A DNA stretch of 5,412 nucleotides from Clostridium sp. (GTDB lineage: Bacteria > Bacillota > Clostridia > Clostridiales > Clostridiaceae): assembly GCA_018372555.1 (NCBI GenBank), contig JAHAIU010000202.1:1-5412 (forward strand). Reading direction: 5' to 3'. Under the pieces are notes generated by a model. It saw only the letters and a program-made list of their open reading frames with translations. It searched no databases and was not told the DNA's origin. Shown in pieces: positions 1-4,892 of the stretch (positions within the stretch are counted from its first letter, which is position 1; each line of letters starts with the position of its first letter). The position numbers were made by a program, and so were the translations under genes.

Positions 1-885
1 TCTTTACCATTTAGAGGACATTTATCAGCAAAAAATATAGAAAATACTTTTAAGACTTATGCAGGAGTTAAGACATTTACTATTCAATCAGGATTAAAAT
101 ATGACCATGGGACAGAGGAAACAATAGAAGTAGTAAATAAGCTTAAAGAACATGATTATATGGAAGGCTTTAAGATACTTTCTGAGGAAGAAATGGATCT
201 TATGAAAGAGTATATAGGAATATTCTCTAAGCATTATATCAATATATTCACTAGAGTAATTAAAGATGTAGATGGTATATCTAAGTTTATACCAAAGAAT
301 AGAGATAGATTAGCAAGTTCTGAATCAGGATTGCAATATGTTAGAGAAGCAATAGATGTAAGTGAAGTAGTAGAATTAGTTAAGGATCCAAAGTTAAAGG
401 AAGAACTATTAAGCTTAAACACAGATGTTGATTGTTCAGTACCAAGAGCTATCACATTTACTGCATCAATGTATACAGCAGGTATTACTCCAGAATTCTT
501 AGGGGTAGGAAGAGGCTTAAGAGAAATTAAAGAAAAGTATGGACAAGAAGGTGTAGATAAATTATTAGAATTCTATCCAAGCTTAATAGATGATTTAATA
601 TTTGCAGCTAAATATACAAATACTAAGATATCTAAGGGAATAGTTAATGAAGAATGTAGATATACTTATAAGGAAGATTTTAGTTTAGCTTGTGATATTT
701 TAGGGATTTTAGCTAAGGATTATCCAGAAGAAGAATTTTATCATACCCTATTAAAATCTGTAAGGCCAATTTTACTTCACTTAATGGGGAAAGAAGAAGA
801 TATGTTTAATGATGTTGAGGAAGAAAAGAAGATTCTTAAGGAATGGATAGTTAAGTTAGGGAAATTAAGAGGTAGCTTAGGCTAA
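1..885 (+). CDS. ppcA: Archaeal-type phosphoenolpyruvate carboxylase, C-terminal part
   Basis: Likely catalyses carboxylation of phosphoenolpyruvate by bicarbonate to oxaloacetate, a cytoplasmic anaplerotic step. The frame is open from base 1, so the gene starts outside the window; 294 residues are visible. The ATG at 160 is not the start, because conserved sequence continues upstream of it, including LPFRGHLSAKNIE at residues 2-14 and GVKTFTIQSGLKYD at about residues 22-35. Further family-like blocks are RLASSESGLQYVREAIDVSE at about 101-120 and VPRAITFTASMYTAGITPEF at about 145-164, followed by LGVGRGL. These resemble the short archaeal-type enzyme (roughly 500-540 residues), which some clostridia carry, rather than the roughly 900-residue bacterial enzyme. 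About 240 N-terminal residues should therefore lie upstream. No terminator is evident in the 57 bases before the next gene, so co-transcription is possible. The family call is from recognition of these blocks, not from an alignment. Confidence 0.85.
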   Translation, partial: SLPFRGHLSAKNIENTFKTYAGVKTFTIQSGLKYDHGTEETIEVVNKLKEHDYMEGFKILSEEEMDLMKEYIGIFSKHYINIFTRVIKDVDGISKFIPKNRDRLASSESGLQYVREAIDVSEVVELVKDPKLKEELLSLNTDVDCSVPRAITFTASMYTAGITPEFLGVGRGLREIKEKYGQEGVDKLLEFYPSLIDDLIFAAKYTNTKISKGIVNEECRYTYKEDFSLACDILGILAKDYPEEEFYHTLLKSVRPILLHLMGKEEDMFNDVEEEKKILKEWIVKLGKLRGSLG

Positions 886-920
886 TAGAGATATATTAAA
901 AAAGATGTTACCGGGTTTAG

Positions 921-927
921 AAGGAGA
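921..927 (+). promoter_or_regulatory. Ribosome binding site of the ureohydrolase-like gene
   Basis: AAGGAGA is the only strong Shine-Dalgarno match before the ATG at 943. The spacing of about 15 bases is longer than usual. No other in-frame start lies nearer, so the ATG at 943 is kept. Confidence 0.6.
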
Positions 928-942
928 GAGAGTATTATATTT

Positions 943-1689
943 ATGAAAAAACTTTTAACAGTAATGAACTTTTCTCATGTATATGAAAAGGAAAGATTCT
1001 TTTTGGATGAGGAATATAATTGGGTTGACTGTAGTAAGGTTAGAGGAACTAATAGATATTGTGATAAAACGGCTTTTCATATTTTACAAGATAAAGTTAA
1101 ATCATTAAAACCTGAGGGGATTCATTTTATTGACTCAGGAAATTATCATTATGCCAGTAAACTATGGATAGATAAAATAAAAAATGATTTTACACTGATA
1201 GTTTTTGACCATCATTCAGATATGAAAAGGCCAAGCTTTGGTGATATATTATCTTGTGGTTCATGGATAATGGATGAGATCGATAATAATAAATATATAA
1301 GAAAAGTTATTATAATAGGTTTAAGTGAAGAGCAAAAAGAAACTATTCCAAGGCAATACTTAAATAAGGTAGTAGGGATTTCTGATACTGCTTTAATGTC
1401 ATTGAACGAAAATGATTTATACAAACTTATAGATAGCAGATACTCAGTATATATTTCTATAGATAAAGATGTTTTAAGTGAGAGTGTTGTTAATACATCT
1501 TGGGATCAAGGTGATATGAATTTTGATTTTTTCAAGAGAATTCTTCATAGTATTATTTTAAAGTACGATATCATTGGTGTTGACGTATGCGGAGATACGG
1601 ACCCCAATAATATAAAAAATATAAGAAGAAATGATAAGGTTAATGAGAGATTACTAAATTTTTTGTTAGATGAATATTATAATAAGTAG
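943..1689 (+). CDS. Arginase/agmatinase-like (ureohydrolase-fold) metalloprotein
   Basis: A 248-residue protein with the metal-binding skeleton of the ureohydrolase superfamily, whose known members hydrolyse guanidino compounds such as arginine or agmatine using a binuclear Mn centre. DHHSD at residues 89-93 matches the DxHxD motif, and SIDKD at 172-176 matches SxDxD. H69 in DSGNYHY (65-70) probably replaces the histidine of the usual GGDH motif. The region near the usual DxxE metal/substrate site reads DVCGDTDP (214-221), with Gly where arginases carry Glu. WDQGDM at 188-192 follows SxDxD in place of the usual DP...PGTGTP stretch. It is shorter than typical arginases (about 300 residues). 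The fold is well supported, but the substrate is unknown and it should not be called arginase. AAGGAGA at 921-927 lies about 15 bases before the ATG, a slightly long spacing. It follows the carboxylase gene by 57 bases and is terminated by the hairpin at 1728-1759. Confidence 0.75.
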   Translation: MKKLLTVMNFSHVYEKERFFLDEEYNWVDCSKVRGTNRYCDKTAFHILQDKVKSLKPEGIHFIDSGNYHYASKLWIDKIKNDFTLIVFDHHSDMKRPSFGDILSCGSWIMDEIDNNKYIRKVIIIGLSEEQKETIPRQYLNKVVGISDTALMSLNENDLYKLIDSRYSVYISIDKDVLSESVVNTSWDQGDMNFDFFKRILHSIILKYDIIGVDVCGDTDPNNIKNIRRNDKVNERLLNFLLDEYYNK

Positions 1690-1727
1690 ATGGAGAATTA
1701 TTATAAAGAAATTAGAATAGAATTTTA

Positions 1728-1764
1728 TTAAAGGAAGTTCGAATATGAACTTCCTTTAATTTTA
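1728..1764 (+). terminator. Rho-independent terminator between convergent genes
   Basis: A perfect 13-bp inverted repeat (1728-1740 with 1747-1759, core AAGGAAGTTC/GAACTTCCTT) encloses a 6-base loop GAATAT. It is followed by a short T run (1760-1763) on the plus strand, so it fits as the terminator of the ureohydrolase-like gene. Read on the minus strand, the hairpin is followed by an AT-rich stretch with only a weak T tract. It may also serve the convergent dps gene, which ends at 1808 and has no other clear terminator. Confidence 0.85.
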
Positions 1765-1807
1765 GTTGTATAAATTAAAATAAATTTTAAACATTCTAAT
1801 TCTTATA

Positions 1808-2284
1808 TTATTTAGCTTTATAAGATTTTATCATCCAAAGAGCTTTTTCATATTCTGCTATAAATCCAGCCATTAAATCAATAGAACCCTGATCATTAGC
1901 TTCTTCTGCTAAAGCTAGTATATATCTTGATTGACTAAGCATACTTAAAAAGTCACCTTCTAGTATATTTATTGATTCTTCAGCAGATATCCCTTTGCTA
2001 TCTAATTCTTGTATAGTAGCAAGATTTAAGTATTCTTTCATTGAAGCTGCTGGTCTATGACCTAAAATAAGAATTCTTTCAGCAACCTCATCTAATGATT
2101 TAGCCATTGCTTCATAATATCCTTCAAATACGCTGTGTAATTGGAAGAAAGCATTACCTTCTATATTCCAATGTAAGTTGTGAATTTTAACATATAATAA
2201 ATTAAGATTTGCAAGGTAGTCGTTAAGTGATTTTACTACTCCTTCAATTTTTTCATTTTCTAGACCTATATAATTTTTACTCAT
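1808..2284 (-). CDS. dps: Dps family ferritin-like DNA-binding/iron-storage protein
   Basis: Dps proteins form 12-subunit shells that oxidise Fe(II) with peroxide and store the iron, protecting DNA during oxidative stress or starvation. The 158-residue product has the family's usual length and all ligands of the inter-subunit ferroxidase site. These are H38 in KIHNLHWNIEG, H50 in QLH, E54, D65 and E69 in DEVAER; they correspond in spacing to H31, H43, D47, D58 and E62 of Listeria Dps, with Glu for Asp at the third position. The start is set at 2284 (MSKNYIG) because GGAGGT lies 7 bases upstream. A longer in-frame ATG at 2299 overlaps that ribosome site and has none of its own. There is no long basic N-terminal tail, so DNA binding through such a tail is not evident. 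It is probably monocistronic, with its own promoter and a PerR-type operator just upstream. It lies directly downstream of a Fur/PerR-family gene, which fits control by that regulator. Confidence 0.95.
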   Translation of the reverse strand: MSKNYIGLENEKIEGVVKSLNDYLANLNLLYVKIHNLHWNIEGNAFFQLHSVFEGYYEAMAKSLDEVAERILILGHRPAASMKEYLNLATIQELDSKGISAEESINILEGDFLSMLSQSRYILALAEEANDQGSIDLMAGFIAEYEKALWMIKSYKAK

Positions 2285-2286
2285 AA

Positions 2287-2297
2287 ATATTACCTCC
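2287..2297 (-). promoter_or_regulatory. Ribosome binding site that fixes the dps start
   Basis: On the minus strand, GGAGGT is followed by AATATTT and then the ATG at 2284. This near-ideal site favours the shorter protein over the ATG at 2299, which sits on the ribosome site itself. Confidence 0.85.
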
Positions 2298-2319
2298 ATA
2301 ATTTATATTAATTTTAAAT

Positions 2320-2334
2320 TTGTAATGATTACAA
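2320..2334. promoter_or_regulatory. PerR/Fur-type operator of dps
   Basis: TTGTAATGATTACAA is a perfect 7-1-7 inverted repeat. It matches the known PerR box consensus TTATAATnATTATAA except for a symmetric A-to-G/T-to-C change in each arm. It lies immediately downstream of the predicted -10 box and covers the expected transcription start, a position suited to repression. Dps genes are classic PerR targets, and a Fur/PerR-family gene lies next door. Binding is inferred. Confidence 0.8.
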
Positions 2335-2338
2335 TATT

Positions 2339-2367
2339 ATAATAATGCTAAATTGAGGAAATGTCAA
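2339..2367 (-). promoter_or_regulatory. Sigma-A type promoter of dps
   Basis: On the minus strand, a consensus -35 box TTGACA (2367-2362) and a -10 box TATTAT (2344-2339) are separated by 17 bases. An overlapping TATAAT (2341-2336) would give a 20-base spacer and is less likely. The start point should fall near 2332, inside the operator, leaving an untranslated leader of roughly 45-50 bases. Confidence 0.8.
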
Positions 2368-2391
2368 TACTATTTCCCAAATTTAATATAT

Positions 2392-2430
2392 AAAAAAACA
2401 TAGCTCACATTTTAGTTAGTGTGAACTATG
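2392..2430 (-). terminator. Rho-independent terminator of the Fur-family gene
   Basis: On the minus strand, CATAGTTCACA pairs with TGTGAGCTATG around a 10-base loop and is followed by seven T (2398-2392). The one non-Watson-Crick pair is G-U when read as minus-strand RNA but C-A on the plus strand, which supports the minus orientation. It lies 25 bases past the stop codon of the regulator and just before the dps promoter, so the two genes are separate transcription units. Confidence 0.9.
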
Positions 2431-2455
2431 CCTTATATTACTTTTATAAAACTAT

Positions 2456-2890
2456 TTAGTTTGTGCTTTTACATTTTTTACAAATACCTTTAAAATAAAG
2501 AGATTGCTCATGAATATCAAAGCCTTTTAAAGAATCTATATTTAGGCTATCTAAATCAATTTCTATATCGTAAAGAGTATGGCAAGACTCACATTTAAAG
2601 TGGCCATGTTTCTTTACATCTAATATTTGATACCTAAGTTCATTTTCATCAATTATAATAGCTTCTACAATTTTCTTTTCAATAAAAATATTTAAAGTAT
2701 TATATACAGTTGTTTTCGATAATGTTGGAATTTCATCTATTAAAACAGAATATATTTCATTTACGCTTGGATGTTCTTTACTATTATATAAATATTCAAA
2801 GATTCTTTTTCTTTGATAGGATGGACTAATTCCATAATCTCTTAGATATTTTTCAATATTATCAATGAGTAGTATAAGTATCCCTCCCAT
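2456..2890 (-). CDS. Fur family metal-dependent repressor, PerR-like
   Basis: A cytoplasmic DNA-binding dimer of the Fur superfamily; PerR members sense peroxide through bound Fe, whereas Fur and Zur sense Fe and Zn. Counting from the ATG at 2890, the winged helix covers about residues 10-88, including SPSYQRKRIFEYL (22-34) and LSKTTVYNTL (57-66). The dimerisation part carries HGH (95-97), the structural Zn pairs C100/C103 and C137/C140, and D108. H40 in EHPSVNEIY aligns with the oxidised H37 of Bacillus PerR. The position of the PerR ligand D85 in the RFDF stretch appears as Q88 (RYQI), with a one-residue length difference. True peroxide sensing is therefore not assured. Its place beside dps, which has a PerR-type operator, favours a PerR role. 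The start is uncertain: ATG 2890 lacks an upstream ribosome site, while GGGAGGG overlaps its first codons. The gene ends in its own terminator. Confidence 0.88.
   Translation of the reverse strand: MGGILILLIDNIEKYLRDYGISPSYQRKRIFEYLYNSKEHPSVNEIYSVLIDEIPTLSKTTVYNTLNIFIEKKIVEAIIIDENELRYQILDVKKHGHFKCESCHTLYDIEIDLDSLNIDSLKGFDIHEQSLYFKGICKKCKSTN
2882..2888 (-). promoter_or_regulatory. Misplaced Shine-Dalgarno-like site in the regulator start
   Basis: GGGAGGG begins at the last base of the only canonical in-frame start codon (ATG at 2890) rather than before it. No in-frame ATG, GTG or TTG follows at a suitable distance. The in-frame codons there are ATA, CTT, ATA, CTA, CTC and ATT, and family homology begins near the ATT-GAT codons (I9-D10). 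A non-standard start or an inefficient ATG start is possible. Confidence 0.5.
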
Positions 2891-2912
2891 AATTCTTATT
2901 TTTTATTAATTA

Positions 2913-2918
2913 ATTATA
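2913..2918 (-). promoter_or_regulatory. Possible -10 box of the Fur-family gene
   Basis: A perfect TATAAT on the minus strand lies 23 bases before the ATG at 2890. The -35 region 17 bases further upstream is only a T run (TTTTTT), so support is weak in such AT-rich DNA. A degenerate AT palindrome (about 2903-2919, around TTAATTAA) overlaps it and could be an autoregulatory site, but it is too low in complexity to claim. Confidence 0.35.
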
Positions 2919-3039
2919 TAAGTTTATCATAGTTTAAAAAAGTAATCTATAAAAATATACTTAATACTATATTATATTAAATGATTTTTTATAATATGGC
3001 AAAAAGTTATTATTAGAAAAAATAAGATTTACAACTTGT

Positions 3040-3140
3040 TTTAAATTGCGCAGGAGCTTTAATATACTATGCTCGCACTCAGTCGCAAGCCCCAAGTCGT
3101 CTTACGCACAATATGTTAAAAACTCCTTGAATAATTTAAA
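3040..3140 (-). repeat. Long imperfect palindrome: structured RNA or repeat element
   Basis: The arms 3040-3047 and 3133-3140 (AATTTAAA type) pair perfectly. Inside them AGGAG (3052-3056) pairs with CTCCT (3123-3127), and the stem continues through 3057-3067 with 3111-3122, with one bulge and one mismatch. An apical hairpin pairs 3071-3077 with 3084-3090 around a 6-base loop (3078-3083). Read as minus-strand RNA, four odd pairs are G-U and one is A-C; read as plus-strand RNA, the reverse holds, so a minus-strand transcript is favoured. The core (about 3047-3108) is clearly richer in GC than its surroundings and contains CGCA four times. No T run follows either end directly, so it is not a simple terminator. 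I do not recognise it as a named RNA family. It could be a structured RNA, a leader far upstream of the Fur-family gene, or a dispersed palindromic element. Strand and type are inferred. Confidence 0.6.
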
Positions 3141-3213
3141 TTTGTGAATGAAAGCTTACTGAAGGAAGAAATTAAGACAAGCTGAATTTCAATAGAATTT
3201 AATTATTTATATT

Positions 3214-3233
3214 CACATTTTAAAGTAAATGTG
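3214..3233. repeat. Small hairpin CACATTT/AAATGTG
   Basis: A perfect 7-bp inverted repeat encloses a 6-base loop (3221-3226). No T run follows on either strand, so it is not a standard terminator. It could be an operator or part of an untranslated leader; its role is unknown. Confidence 0.4.
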
Positions 3234-3257
3234 GGTACTGAAGAGACAATGAAAATT

Positions 3258-3295
3258 TTAATTAAAGTGAAAGATAATGATATAATTAGTATAAT
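3258..3295 (+). promoter_or_regulatory. Possible promoter of the DUF554 gene
   Basis: Two perfect TATAAT boxes lie at 3281-3286 and 3290-3295. The best -35 candidates are weak: TTAATT at 3258-3263, 17 bases before the first box, and GTGAAA at 3267-3272, 17 bases before the second. They are 70-80 bases before the predicted ATG. In DNA this AT-rich the support is modest. Confidence 0.4.
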
Positions 3296-3366
3296 AAAAA
3301 GTAGAAGATATATTATTAAGCTATAATTAGTAAAAATAAAATTTATTGAAAGGTAACGTAGAAATA

Positions 3367-4050
3367 ATGATAGGAACTATTACTAATACAGGAGCTATAC
3401 TTGCAGGAAGCGTTATAGGTTTTGTAGTTAAAAAAGGAATTGATGAAAAATATAAAGGAGCTCTTTTTACAGCTATGGGATTAGCTGCAACTGGACTTGG
3501 AATTAATTCAATTGTATCAAATATGCCAAATAGTAAGTATCCAGTATTGTTTATTTTAAGCCTTGCAATTGGAAGCTTGGTAGGTACAATTATTAATCTT
3601 GAAGGGAAATTTAATAATTTATCTAATAAGTACACTTCTAGCAATTTAGGACAAGGATTATCTACAGCAATTTTACTATTTTGTATTGGAACATTATCTA
3701 TATTAGGACCTATGGAGAGTGCATTAAATGGAGACAATACATATTTATTTACAAATGCTACTTTAGATTTTGTGACATCTATAGTTTTAGCATCTACCTA
3801 TGGGATCGGAATTGCAGTTTCAGCAGTTGTACTATTTTTATGGCAGGGATTTATCTATGTATCTGCAGAGCTATTATCTGAATTTTTAACACCTGAACTA
3901 CTGACTGAAATATCAATTATAGGAGGATTTTTAATAGCAAGCTCAGGCTTATCCATACTTAATATTAAGGATTGTAAAACATTGAATATGCTTCCTTCAT
4001 TACTTATTCCAGTTGTTTGGTTTATTATTAAAGGGATTTTTGGACTTTAG
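3367..4050 (+). CDS. DUF554 (YdfK/YqgA-type) integral membrane protein
   Basis: A 227-residue, highly hydrophobic protein with about six or seven likely membrane segments. Numbering from the ATG, these are near residues 5-21, 35-53, 60-78, 97-115, 131-163, 180-198 and 208-225. Features typical of the DUF554 family are the N-terminal MIGTITNTGAILAGSVIGF, the central FCIGTLSILGPMESALNGD, and the following TLDFVTSIVLASTYGIGIAV. No molecular function is established for this family, so none is assigned. A longer frame starts at TTG 3346, but the family begins at MIGT. GAAAGG at 3348-3353 lies upstream of the ATG at 3367 (13-base gap, rather long), whereas TTG 3346 has no ribosome site. It appears to be a single-gene unit, with a weak promoter near 3281-3295 and a strong terminator at 4059-4106. 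It is divergent from the Fur-family gene. Confidence 0.85.
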   Translation: MIGTITNTGAILAGSVIGFVVKKGIDEKYKGALFTAMGLAATGLGINSIVSNMPNSKYPVLFILSLAIGSLVGTIINLEGKFNNLSNKYTSSNLGQGLSTAILLFCIGTLSILGPMESALNGDNTYLFTNATLDFVTSIVLASTYGIGIAVSAVVLFLWQGFIYVSAELLSEFLTPELLTEISIIGGFLIASSGLSILNIKDCKTLNMLPSLLIPVVWFIIKGIFGL

Positions 4051-4058
4051 AATTAAAT

Positions 4059-4106
4059 AAAGCCTATTAAATAGATTTTAATTAAGATCTATTTAATAGG
4101 CTTTTT
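4059..4106 (+). terminator. Rho-independent terminator of the DUF554 gene
   Basis: A perfect 18-bp stem (4059-4076 with 4087-4104, core AGCCTATTAAATAGAT and its complement) encloses a 10-base loop and ends in a CTTTTTG tail. It lies 9 bases after the DUF554 stop codon and isolates the ABC operon downstream. Confidence 0.92.
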
Positions 4107-4145
4107 GTGTGTATAAAAATAATTTTCAAAAATACTTAAGTTCTG

Positions 4146-4188
4146 TCAGAAGATTGTAAGAAGTTATATGTAAAATACAAAGTATAGT
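4146..4188 (+). promoter_or_regulatory. Possible activator-dependent promoter of the ABC operon
   Basis: TATAGT at 4183-4188 is a fair -10 box. The region 17 bases upstream (4160-4165, GAAGTT) does not resemble a -35 box, which would suit a promoter that needs an activator. Directly before it, TCAGA-AGAT-TGTAA (4146-4159) differs at one base from TnACA-N4-TGTAA, the binding consensus described for BceR-type response regulators. An 11-base palindrome, TTCTGTCAGAA (4141-4151), overlaps it. All of this is inference from short motifs. Confidence 0.35.
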
Positions 4189-4214
4189 AAATAAAATTTT
4201 TGAGGTGGAGTTAT

Positions 4215-4892
4215 ATGAGTATTTTAAAAACAGAGAGTTTAGTGAAGATATATGGGGAAGAGGCTAATGAAGTTAGGGCATTAGATAATGTCAGTATAGA
4301 AATTAATGAAGGTGAATTTGTTGCCATAATAGGTACATCAGGAAGTGGGAAATCAACATTATTAAATATGTTAGGTGGATTAGATAAGCCAACTAGTGGA
4401 GAAACAATTATAGGTGATAAAAATATAAGTAAAATGAAAGATGAAGAGCTTACTATATTTAGAAGAAGAAATATAGGCTTTATATTTCAAAATTATAATT
4501 TAGTTCCTATTTTAAATGTTTATGAAAATATAGTTTTACCTATAGAGTTAGATGGAGTAAAGATAGATAAAAAATATGTAGATTCAATTATTAATACTTT
4601 AGGATTAAAAGAAAAATTAACTAATATGCCCAATAACCTTTCTGGAGGACAACAGCAAAGGGTCGCAATAGCAAGAGCACTAGCTACTAAGCCTGCTATT
4701 ATATTAGCAGATGAACCTACAGGAAACCTTGATAGTAAGACAAGTATGGATGTAATAGGATTATTAAAGATAACTAGCAAGAAGTTCAATCAAACTATGG
4801 TTATGATTACACATAATGAGGAAATAGCTCAACTAGCAGATAGAATTATAAGAATTGAAGACGGTAAGGTTGCAGTTAGAGGTGATGAGTAA
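4215..4892 (+). CDS. ABC transporter ATP-binding protein, MacB/LolD/BceA type
   Basis: A 225-residue cytoplasmic ATPase that should power the FtsX-type permease encoded next to it. All nucleotide-binding motifs are intact: Walker A GTSGSGKST (40-48), Q-loop Q92 in FQNYNLVP, signature LSGGQQQ (142-148), Walker B IILADE (162-167) with catalytic E167, D-loop NLD (171-173) and H-loop H200. The sequence ADEPTGNLDSKT and the length are typical of the family that pairs with MacB/FtsX-like permeases (LolD, MacB ATPase domain, BceA, YknY). Such systems export or act mechanically on peptides, lipoproteins or antimicrobial compounds; the substrate here is unknown. The start is set at ATG 4215 because AGGTGG (4203-4208) precedes it by 6 bases. 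A TTG at 4200 in the same frame lies before the ribosome site. Its stop overlaps the permease start by one base (TAATG), implying translational coupling. Confidence 0.93.
   Translation: MSILKTESLVKIYGEEANEVRALDNVSIEINEGEFVAIIGTSGSGKSTLLNMLGGLDKPTSGETIIGDKNISKMKDEELTIFRRRNIGFIFQNYNLVPILNVYENIVLPIELDGVKIDKKYVDSIINTLGLKEKLTNMPNNLSGGQQQRVAIARALATKPAIILADEPTGNLDSKTSMDVIGLLKITSKKFNQTMVMITHNEEIAQLADRIIRIEDGKVAVRGDE

Larger units (their letters stand above)
3141..3366. other. AT-rich intergenic stretch before the DUF554 gene
   Basis: No convincing gene is seen here. A short frame at 3143-3184 (GTG start, about 13 codons reading NESLLKEEIKTS after the start) lacks a ribosome site and may be chance. 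The stretch also contains a small hairpin (3214-3233) and two TATAAT boxes (3281-3286, 3290-3295). Confidence 0.5.

Noticed and set aside
160..162. ATG at 160 as the start of the first gene
   Set aside because: The frame stays open to base 1 and encodes family-like sequence upstream, so the gene enters from outside the window.
234..455. Antisense 73-codon open frame inside the carboxylase gene
   Set aside because: It lies wholly within a recognised gene on the other strand, has no ribosome site and no recognisable domain; a chance frame.
1212..1424. Antisense 70-codon open frame inside the ureohydrolase-like gene
   Set aside because: It overlaps the conserved metal-binding region of the plus-strand gene and shows no features of its own.
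3040..3140. Element considered as a tRNA or a simple rho-independent terminator
   Set aside because: The apical hairpin and arms do not form a cloverleaf with an anticodon arm and CCA-type acceptor end, and no T run directly follows the long stem on either strand.
3274..3288. Possible Fur box (GATAATGATATAATT) before the DUF554 gene
   Set aside because: Only the left arm fits the consensus; the right arm matches poorly, and such partial matches are expected by chance in AT-rich DNA.
3327..3737. Antisense 136-codon open frame inside the DUF554 gene
   Set aside because: Its hydrophobic, proline-rich translation is what the complement of a membrane-protein gene gives; the plus-strand frame matches a known family.
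3681..3881. Plus-strand 66-codon frame overlapping the DUF554 gene in another frame
   Set aside because: It is an out-of-frame shadow with unusual Cys/Tyr-rich composition and no ribosome site.
4520..4789. Antisense 89-codon open frame inside the ABC ATPase gene
   Set aside because: It covers the complement of the signature and Walker B motifs; a chance frame.
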